This document shows positions 1 through 5,646 of a stretch of DNA of 6,655 bases, in pieces. The position numbers and the translations under genes are program-made. The first letter of the stretch is position 1. Each line of letters opens with the position of its first letter. Origin of the DNA: JBAROU01 sp049642385. Lineage in GTDB: Bacteria; Chloroflexota; Dehalococcoidia; DSTF01; RBG-16-68-14. The notes under the pieces are model-generated. The model worked only from the letters and a program-made list of their open reading frames with translations. It made no database searches and was not told where the DNA came from. The stretch is from assembly GCA_049642385.1 (NCBI GenBank), contig JBAROU010000249.1:1-6655 (forward strand). The letters are read 5' to 3'.

Positions 1-3000
1 CTCGATGCAGCCAGCGAACCGATCGTGCTCGGCGCGACCGATGCAGCGAAAGCAGCGGTCGTCGCCGCCCTTGCGCGCGGAGCGGACGGGCCGGTGCTGG
101 TGGTCACAGCGAAGCCGCCCCAGGCGCTCGAGCTGACGGAGGAGCTAGGTGCGTGGCTCGGCGCTGCCCTACCCGTCCTGCCCTTCCCAGAGCGCGATGC
201 CATCCCCTACGAGCGACTGACGCCTGACCCCGAGGCGCTGCGCGATCGCCTGCACGGGCTCCAAACGGTACGCGCGGGCAAGCCCTGCGTTGTCGTCGCG
301 GCGGGAGTGGCGCTGGCGCAACGCACGCTGGCCGCGAACTCGCTCGGTGAGGCGGTAGACCTGCGCGCGGGCGCCGAAACGACGCCCGAGGCTCTCGTAG
401 CGGCGCTGCTACGCCAAGGCTATCGGACCACACCGCTCGTCGAGCTACCGGGCGACCTTGCGCGGCGCGGCGGCATCATCGACGTCTTCCCTGCGACAGA
501 CGAAGCGCCCGTGCGCATCGAGTTCTGGGGCGACACGGTCGAAAGCCTGCGACGCTTCGATGCGGGCAGCCAGCGGTCGCTCGGCGCGATCGACACCGTG
601 AGCCTCGGGCCTGCGCGCGAGATGCTCGACCTGCCCGCAGGCATTGGTGCGCTGGCGCAACGGCTCGACCTGAACGCGTGCACAGAGGAAGTGCGTGAGC
701 GCTTCGAGGAGGAGCTTGCCCGGCTGGAGGCGGGCGACGCGCTTTCGGAAGAGTCGTTCTACGTGCCGTTTCTGGCCGCGGGCGTGTTGCTAGAGCATCT
801 GCCCCGAACCGGCTTGCTGATCCTGGACGAGCCAGCTGACCTCGCACAGGCGCTGCATGAACATGACGCGCAGGCGGAGGAGGTACGCGCGGACCTGGAA
901 ACTCGTGGCGAGCTGCCGGCCGGCCTGCCCCTGCCGCACGCATCCGCAGACGAGCTGCGCGCGCTGCTCGCTGAGCGTCCGCGCGCATTGCACCTATCGC
1001 GCTGGGCGCTGGACGAGCGCGACGACGGTGCTGCAGCGAACGGTTCCGCTCTGCGGCTGCCGTTCGCGCCGGCTGACGCCTACGGCGGCCGTCTTCGCAA
1101 CCTCGCGCTAGAGGCGGCCGAGTCGTCCGCGCGTGGGCGAGCGCTGGTCATCGTCTCGCAGCAGGCGGAGCGCGTGAACGAAGTGTTGGCGGAAGAGGGC
1201 GTCATGGCCGCGTTGACGCCGGAGCCTGACGCGCCGCAAGCGGGTGTGATCGCGCTGGTCCACGGCTCGCTGCCGCGCGGCTGGCGGCTGACAACATCGC
1301 AGCCACCGCTCACGCTGCTCACGGACGCCGAGGTGTTCGGGTTCGTGAAGCAGCGGCGCCGGTTGCCGCGCCGCGCGGGCGGCGGACGCGAGGCGTTCCT
1401 CGCCGAGCTGACGCCGGGCGACCACGTCGTCCACATCGAGCACGGCATCGCGCGCTTCTCGGGCCTGATACAGCGCACGGCCGATGGCGCCGTGCGCGAG
1501 TACCTGGAGCTGCGCTACGCCAGCGGCGACAAGCTGTACGTGCCGGTCGAGCAGGTCGACCGGGTGAGCCGGTACATCGGCCCGGGCGACCAGACGCCCA
1601 AGCTGACGCGGCTGGGCAGCCAGGAGTGGTCACGCGCAAAGCAGCGCGTGCGACACGCGGTAGCCGAGCTGGCCAGGGATCTCCTCGAGCTGTACGCATC
1701 GCGGCAGCTGCTGGAGGGGCGCGCGTTCCCGCCCGATGGCGCGTGGCAGCAAGAGCTCGAGGCGTCGTTCCCGTATGTCGAAACGCCCGACCAGCTGCTG
1801 GCGGTGCGCGCGATGAAGGACGATATGGAGCGCCGCCAGCCCATGGATCGCCTGGTCTGTGGCGACGTCGGTTACGGCAAGACGGAGGTGGCGGTGCGTG
1901 CCGCGTTCAAAGCGGTGATGGACGGCGCCCAGGTCGCCATGCTGGTGCCGACGACGGTGCTGGCGCAGCAGCACTTCACCACCTTCCGAGAGCGCCTCTC
2001 CGGCTTCCCGGCGCGGATCGAGATGCTCTCGCGCTTCCGGTCGCCGCGTGAACAGCGCGCGATCGTCGAGGCGCTCGCCACTGGCGGGGTGGACATCGTG
2101 ATCGGCACCCACCGGCTGCTGCAGAAGGACGTGCGGTTCAAAGACCTCGGCCTCGTTATCATCGACGAAGAGCAGCGCTTTGGTGTGGCGCACAAAGAAC
2201 GGCTGAAGCAGATGCGCCAGGAGGTCGACGTCCTCACGCTTTCGGCGACGCCGATCCCGCGCACGCTGCACATGTCGCTGAGTGGCATCCGTGACATGTC
2301 GACCATGGAGACGCCGCCGGAGGAACGTCTGCCGATCAAGACCTACGTATCGGAGTTCGACGATCACCTCGTGCGTGAGGCGATCCTGCGCGAGCTGGAG
2401 CGCGGCGGGCAGGTGTACTTCGTCCACAACCGCGTGCACGATATCGAGCTTGTCGCGAGCAAGCTACGCGACCTCGTGCCCGAGGCGGAGATCGGCATCG
2501 GCCACGGTCAGCAGCCAGAGGAGACCCTGGAGCAGGTGATGCTCGACTTCGTCGACGGCCGGATCGACGTGCTCGTCTGCACGACGATCATCGAGTCCGG
2601 GCTGGACATCCCAAACGTCAACACGATCATCATGGACAAGGCCGACAAGCTGGGCCTGGCGCAGCTCTATCAGCTGCGCGGGCGCGTTGGACGGGGCGCG
2701 GCGCGCGCGTACGCCTATCTCCTGTTCGACAAGTATCGCTCATTGTCGGAGACTGCGCAGAAGCGCCTCCAGGCGATCTTCGAGGCGACCGAGCTGGGCG
2801 CCGGCTTCCAGATCGCGCTGCGTGACCTCGAGATCCGTGGCGCTGGTAACCTGTTGGGCGCTGAGCAGAGCGGACACATCGGGCTCGTCGGCTTCGAGCT
2901 GTACGTGCGCCTGCTCGCGGACGCCGTCGAACGCCTCAAGGCGCTGCGGGAAGGTCGCCCGGCACGGCCCGCGACAAGCGAGCAGGTGGCGCTGATGATC

Positions 3001-3441
3001 GACCTGCCACTCACAGCGCACCTGCCCGCGCCCTACGTGGGCGACCTCAACTTGCGCCTGGCGCTGTACCAGCGCATGGCTGCGATCGACACAGTCGAGG
3101 AGGCGGATGCGCTTGCGCAGGAGCTGCGCGATCGCTTCGGGCCGCCGCCTTCCGCTGCGGAGAACCTGCTCTACATCGTGCGTGTGCGGGCGCTCGCGCG
3201 CCAGGCCGGCGTGCGAGCGATCCAACAGGAAGATACGACGCTGGTGATACAGACGGCCGGCGGGATAGCGCCCCGCGACCGGCTCCGTGACGTCGAGATC
3301 GCAGGGCTGCAGGCCGGGCCGACGCAGGCGCGCCTGGACCTGCGCGCGCTGGACGACGCCTGGCCGGAGGCGCTGCTCGAAGTGTTGACCGTTCTTGCCG
3401 CTGGCCAGCCTGAATCAACAAAAGCTTCCGCGGTTAGCTAA
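1..3441 (+). CDS. mfd: Transcription-repair coupling factor Mfd (5'-truncated by window edge)
   Basis: Mfd is a cytoplasmic ATP-driven DNA translocase that removes RNA polymerase stalled at lesions and recruits UvrA for nucleotide excision repair. The frame is open from base 1. The GTG at 25 is the first in-window start, but E. coli Mfd has about 25 residues before the equivalent point, so a start upstream of the window is likelier. Residues below are numbered from that GTG. A UvrB-like N-terminal module spans about 1-310 (RRGGIIDVFP at 147-156). The RNA polymerase-interaction domain is near 460-530 (HVVHIEHGIARF from 467). The RecG-like motor follows: Walker A GDVGYGKT at 613-620, DEEQ box at 714-717, SAT at 740-742, motif VI QLRGRVGRG at 883-891, and the translocation motif LEIRGAGNLLG at 935-945. 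A C-terminal regulatory domain covers about 985-1095. All motor motifs look intact. Length is close to the usual 1,150 or so. Identification is essentially certain; only the true start is unknown. Confidence 0.97.
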   Translation, partial: LDAASEPIVLGATDAAKAAVVAALARGADGPVLVVTAKPPQALELTEELGAWLGAALPVLPFPERDAIPYERLTPDPEALRDRLHGLQTVRAGKPCVVVAAGVALAQRTLAANSLGEAVDLRAGAETTPEALVAALLRQGYRTTPLVELPGDLARRGGIIDVFPATDEAPVRIEFWGDTVESLRRFDAGSQRSLGAIDTVSLGPAREMLDLPAGIGALAQRLDLNACTEEVRERFEEELARLEAGDALSEESFYVPFLAAGVLLEHLPRTGLLILDEPADLAQALHEHDAQAEEVRADLETRGELPAGLPLPHASADELRALLAERPRALHLSRWALDERDDGAAANGSALRLPFAPADAYGGRLRNLALEAAESSARGRALVIVSQQAERVNEVLAEEGVMAALTPEPDAPQAGVIALVHGSLPRGWRLTTSQPPLTLLTDAEVFGFVKQRRRLPRRAGGGREAFLAELTPGDHVVHIEHGIARFSGLIQRTADGAVREYLELRYASGDKLYVPVEQVDRVSRYIGPGDQTPKLTRLGSQEWSRAKQRVRHAVAELARDLLELYASRQLLEGRAFPPDGAWQQELEASFPYVETPDQLLAVRAMKDDMERRQPMDRLVCGDVGYGKTEVAVRAAFKAVMDGAQVAMLVPTTVLAQQHFTTFRERLSGFPARIEMLSRFRSPREQRAIVEALATGGVDIVIGTHRLLQKDVRFKDLGLVIIDEEQRFGVAHKERLKQMRQEVDVLTLSATPIPRTLHMSLSGIRDMSTMETPPEERLPIKTYVSEFDDHLVREAILRELERGGQVYFVHNRVHDIELVASKLRDLVPEAEIGIGHGQQPEETLEQVMLDFVDGRIDVLVCTTIIESGLDIPNVNTIIMDKADKLGLAQLYQLRGRVGRGAARAYAYLLFDKYRSLSETAQKRLQAIFEATELGAGFQIALRDLEIRGAGNLLGAEQSGHIGLVGFELYVRLLADAVERLKALREGRPARPATSEQVALMIDLPLTAHLPAPYVGDLNLRLALYQRMAAIDTVEEADALAQELRDRFGPPPSAAENLLYIVRVRALARQAGVRAIQQEDTTLVIQTAGGIAPRDRLRDVEIAGLQAGPTQARLDLRALDDAWPEALLEVLTVLAAGQPESTKASAVS

Positions 3442-3450
3442 CCGAAGCGG
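3424..3450 (+). terminator. Hairpin around the mfd stop codon, possible weak terminator
   Basis: A perfect 14-base palindrome, CGGTTAGCTAACCG (3431-3444), contains the mfd TAA (3439-3441). It can extend in two mutually exclusive ways: CCGC (3428-3431) with GCGG (3447-3450), leaving a 3-base bulge on the right, or GCTT (3424-3427) with AAGC (3445-3448), leaving a 3-base bulge on the left. No T-run follows (the next bases are TAACTTGACG), so it is not a classical intrinsic terminator. It may end or stabilise the mfd transcript, or be chance. Confidence 0.3.
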
Positions 3451-3487
3451 TAACTTGACGCCCTACGACTGCGTGACGGCCATTTGT

Positions 3488-3516
3488 TTGACCACGGCAG
3501 CCTCCCGACCTATGAT
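3488..3516 (+). promoter_or_regulatory. Near-consensus sigma-70-type promoter for the membrane protein gene
   Basis: TTGACC (3488-3493) and TATGAT (3511-3516) each match the -35 and -10 consensus at five of six positions and are separated by exactly 17 bases. Transcription would start near 3523, giving a leader of about 40 bases before the ATG at 3564. The site lies between the mfd stop and the next gene, so that gene is probably transcribed independently of mfd. The boxes are seen directly; their activity is inferred. Confidence 0.65.
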
Positions 3517-3563
3517 GCCCAAGACCTCGGTGGCGGGGGCAAGAATGCCTCCTTTCGCCGTGC

Positions 3564-4406
3564 ATGGAGATGGCACAGACTACACTCGATCCAACCCGGC
3601 AGCGGGAAACCGGCCTTGCTACACCCATCGATCTTGGCATGGTCGCACGCACCACGTACATCCCGCTGCTCGCGATCGTCTTTGGCCTTGGGCTCGCGCT
3701 GTTCCTCGCCGTTGAGCCTACGAAGCCGTGGATCCTCCTCGTGATCGTTGGGCTAATAGGCCTGGGAACTGACGGAATTCTGCGCGCGCACCCGCGGGCG
3801 CAGATGCGCAGCGTTGCCGATACGGCGCCATTTCTGTTCGTCCCTGTGTTGCTCGCGCTGGCGAGCGGGCTGTTCCTCGAAGAAGTCGTGCTTAGCTACT
3901 GGACGGTGCCCGCCGTGATCGGCGCGTCGGTGTTGCTCGGTGGTGCGGTGTACGGCGAGTACGTTTCGTTGCTGAGTCACGGGCCGTCGTACGGGTACGG
4001 TCGGTTCATTCTCAACCTGCTCACCTACCTAGCGGCGTTTGCGTTCTTTACTGTGATCTACAGCTACGACGTCGAGTTACTACCGTCCGCGTTTGCGATC
4101 GGCTTGTTCAGCGCGCTGCTTGCGGTCGAGGTGTTTCGTGAGGCGGAAGCGGACGCGTATCGAGCGCTCGTCTTTTCGGCAGTGATCGGCCTCGTCGTCG
4201 CGGAGGCGCGCTGGGCGCTCTACTTCATCCCGCTCGAGGGTTTCCTGTCGGCAGTACTGCTGCTGCTTGTGTTCTATCAGGCGACCGGGCTGATCCAGCA
4301 CTATCTCACCGGCCACCTCAACCGCACAATCGCCGCCGAGTTCTCGCTCGTCACCGCCGTGGGCCTCGCGATCGTGATTGTCGGCCGTGTGTTCTCGCTG
4401 GGCTAA
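3564..4406 (+). CDS. Multi-pass integral membrane protein of unknown function (DUF5656-like)
   Basis: This 280-residue protein is very hydrophobic. A polar N-terminus of about 30 residues precedes roughly eight or nine candidate membrane segments, near residues 32-50, 55-72, 88-105, 113-133, 148-167, 172-190, 199-215, 218-240 and 260-278. There is no signal peptidase site, no ATPase or transporter signature and no cysteine cluster. One polar loop carries SHGPSYGYGR (138-147), and RQRE (12-15) lies in the head. The general look recalls the DUF5656 group annotated in Chloroflexota; this is recollection, not a search result. The ATG at 3564 is chosen because it is the first ATG in frame downstream of the promoter at 3488-3516. 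ATG 3570 and ATG 3639 (Met26, just before the first membrane segment) are alternatives, and none has a Shine-Dalgarno sequence at normal spacing. A tRNA gene begins 57 bases after the stop. I cannot assign a function; it could be a scaffold, enzyme or transporter subunit. Confidence 0.85.
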   Translation: MEMAQTTLDPTRQRETGLATPIDLGMVARTTYIPLLAIVFGLGLALFLAVEPTKPWILLVIVGLIGLGTDGILRAHPRAQMRSVADTAPFLFVPVLLALASGLFLEEVVLSYWTVPAVIGASVLLGGAVYGEYVSLLSHGPSYGYGRFILNLLTYLAAFAFFTVIYSYDVELLPSAFAIGLFSALLAVEVFREAEADAYRALVFSAVIGLVVAEARWALYFIPLEGFLSAVLLLLVFYQATGLIQHYLTGHLNRTIAAEFSLVTAVGLAIVIVGRVFSLG

Positions 4407-4412
4407 CCATTT

Positions 4413-4457
4413 CCTCATCGCGGTTGTCCCCGTTGTCGGGCCTCTGATACGATGAGG
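4413..4457. repeat. 8-base inverted repeat overlapping the tRNA promoter
   Basis: CCTCATCG (4413-4420) and CGATGAGG (4450-4457) are perfect inverted copies separated by 29 bases. Inside lies a smaller perfect hairpin, CCCG-TTGT-CGGG (4429-4440), and a direct repeat of GTTGTC (4423-4428 and 4432-4437). The left arm starts 7 bases after the membrane protein stop and the right arm covers most of the predicted -10 box of the tRNA promoter. It could be an RNA structure closing the upstream transcript, an operator, or chance. Confidence 0.45.
4424..4453 (+). promoter_or_regulatory. Probable promoter of tRNA-Pro
   Basis: TACGAT (4448-4453) is a good -10 box, preceded by TG at 4445-4446, which gives an extended -10 element. 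A partial -35 box, TTGTCC (4424-4429), lies 18 bases upstream. Transcription would start around 4460, only a few bases before the mature tRNA 5' end at 4464, as expected for a tRNA unit. The -35 box is weak (four of six). Confidence 0.5.
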
Positions 4458-4463
4458 CGAGTT

Positions 4464-4540
4464 CGGGGCGTGGCCCAGTATGGTAGGGCACCTGACTGGG
4501 GGTCAGGAGGTCGCTGGTTCGAGTCCAGTCGCCCCGACCA
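4464..4540 (+). tRNA. tRNA-Pro (anticodon GGG), CCA encoded
   Basis: The full cloverleaf folds by hand. The acceptor stem is CGGGGCG (4464-4470) with CGCCCCG (4530-4536), discriminator A (4537) and encoded CCA (4538-4540). The D arm is GCCC/GGGC around a 9-base loop containing the conserved GG. The anticodon stem CCTGA/TCAGG holds the loop CTGGGGG, giving anticodon GGG followed by G37, as in proline tRNAs; it reads CCC and CCU. The variable loop is AGGTC. The T arm is GCTGG/CCAGT (one G-T wobble) around TTCGAGT. Total length is 77 bases including CCA. It sits between the membrane protein gene and corA on the same strand, and no duplicated 3' end that would mark an integration site is seen in the window. 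Confidence 0.97.
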
Positions 4541-4577
4541 TTTCTCCCCAACTGCGTCGCGATAGCGGCAAAACCTC

Positions 4578-5552
4578 GTGATAACGTCATACTTTCGAAC
4601 AGCTAACGGTAACCTTGTATCGCCCGTGGGCGAGGAGGAGATGCGGAACGCCCTGGAATCCCGCGAGGGGCTGCTCTGGGTCGACATCCAGACTACCCAG
4701 AGGGAAGACGCCGCCGTACTCACCGACTTGTTCGGCTTCCATCACCTCGCGGTCGATGACTGCTTCAACCGCCACGTCGACCCGGCCAAGATTGACGACT
4801 ACGACTCGTACATCTTCCTGATCTCTCAGGCGATCAGCCCTGAGTCGACTTCCCGCGGGCTGCTTACGACGGAGCTGGACTTGTTTCTCGGCCCCAACTA
4901 TGTCGTGAGCTTCCATCAGGAGGCCTTGCCGTTCATTGATGAGCTGCGGCGCCGCAGTGAGGAAAACGGCCCGCAGTTCGCTCGCGGCGCAGACTTCCTC
5001 GCCCATGCGTTGCTCGACGCCCAGGTCGACGACTTTCAGCCCGCGGTGGAGCGCCTAGACGACACGCTCTTGAGGCTAGAAGAGCTGGTGCTGGCTCGAC
5101 CGGAACCTCATCTTCTTCAGGAGATCCTCGCCCTCAAACGCGACGTGCAGCGCCTGCGTCGCATGATCATCCCCCAGCGCGACATCGTGAATCGCATCGC
5201 GCGCGGCGAGTTCCCGAACGTCGTGCGTCCGGAGAGCCAGATATACTTTCGCGACATCTACGACCATACCGTTCGCGTGGAACAGCGTGTGGAATCGGTA
5301 CGCGATCTCGCCGACGGCGCGCTGAACACCTACCTCGGCGCGGTCAACAACCGCATGAACGAGGTGATGAAGACACTCTCGATCGTCGCCGGCGTGTTCC
5401 TCCCCTTGACGCTCATCGCCAGCATCTATGGCATGAATTTCGACAACATGCCAGAGCTAGGCTGGCAGTGGGGCTACTTCGGCATCCTTGGCGCCATGGC
5501 TGTCATCGCGCTTTGCCTAGTCGTCTTCTTCCGTCTGCGTCGTTGGTTCTGA
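4578..5552 (+). CDS. corA: CorA-family magnesium/divalent cation transporter
   Basis: CorA proteins form homopentameric inner-membrane channels that admit Mg2+, and often Co2+ or Ni2+, gated by cytoplasmic metal binding. This 324-residue protein has the expected plan. A soluble alpha/beta domain occupies about residues 1-145. A long helical stretch covers about 150-265 and has acidic and arginine-rich character. The first membrane segment (about 266-284) ends in the signature YGMNF (284-288; GMN at 285-287), followed by the loop motif MPEL (291-294). The second membrane segment is about 299-318, and the basic C-terminal tail is RLRRWF. Family length is usually 310-370. The GTG at 4578 is the first start after an in-frame stop at 4563-4565, and MITSYFR suits a CorA N-terminus; the next Met is residue 22. 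No Shine-Dalgarno sequence is visible. The start is 37 bases after tRNA-Pro with no obvious terminator or promoter between them, and no room for a magnesium riboswitch. Substrate preference (Mg2+ versus Zn2+ or Co2+) cannot be told from the sequence. Confidence 0.94.
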   Translation: MITSYFRTANGNLVSPVGEEEMRNALESREGLLWVDIQTTQREDAAVLTDLFGFHHLAVDDCFNRHVDPAKIDDYDSYIFLISQAISPESTSRGLLTTELDLFLGPNYVVSFHQEALPFIDELRRRSEENGPQFARGADFLAHALLDAQVDDFQPAVERLDDTLLRLEELVLARPEPHLLQEILALKRDVQRLRRMIIPQRDIVNRIARGEFPNVVRPESQIYFRDIYDHTVRVEQRVESVRDLADGALNTYLGAVNNRMNEVMKTLSIVAGVFLPLTLIASIYGMNFDNMPELGWQWGYFGILGAMAVIALCLVVFFRLRRWF

Positions 5553-5646
5553 AGCGAAGCGATGAGCCGTTGGCCAGCCCGAGGCGAGCCGCTGTCCCCC
5601 TCGCAAGCAAGATAGGCGTCAGGTTCTCTTTGCGCGAGACTTGTTA

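Noticed and set aside
1630..2439. A 269-codon minus-strand open frame opposite the Mfd motor domain, and similar shorter frames across mfd (for example 476-988 minus and 1080-1478 minus).
   Set aside because: They lie entirely antisense to strongly conserved Mfd motifs. Their translations are rich in Arg, Ala and His, as expected of shadow frames in GC-rich DNA, and show no recognisable domain.
3455..3483. TTGACG (3455-3460) as an additional -35 box.
   Set aside because: The position 17 bases downstream (GGCCAT, 3478-3483) is a poor -10 box, and a much better promoter lies just downstream at 3488-3516.
3545..3715. ATG at 3545 in a different frame, downstream of a G-rich stretch (3531-3540), as a possible upstream small ORF.
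   Set aside because: It overlaps the membrane protein gene deeply, its product looks like an out-of-frame translation, and nothing supports it as a leader peptide.
4464..4540. tRNA-Pro as a phage or island attachment site.
   Set aside because: No integrase, no duplicated tRNA 3' end and no shift in base composition downstream; corA is an ordinary chromosomal gene.
4541..4577. A magnesium-sensing riboswitch (M-box) upstream of corA.
   Set aside because: Only 37 bases lie between the tRNA and the start codon, far too few for an M-box, and no such fold is seen.
5553..5646. Possible bidirectional terminator between the converging corA and stress protein genes: GCGAG (5584-5588) with CTCGC (5600-5604).
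   Set aside because: The stem is only 5 bases with an 11-base loop and no T-run on either strand; too weak to call. Nothing else stands out in this 94-base gap.
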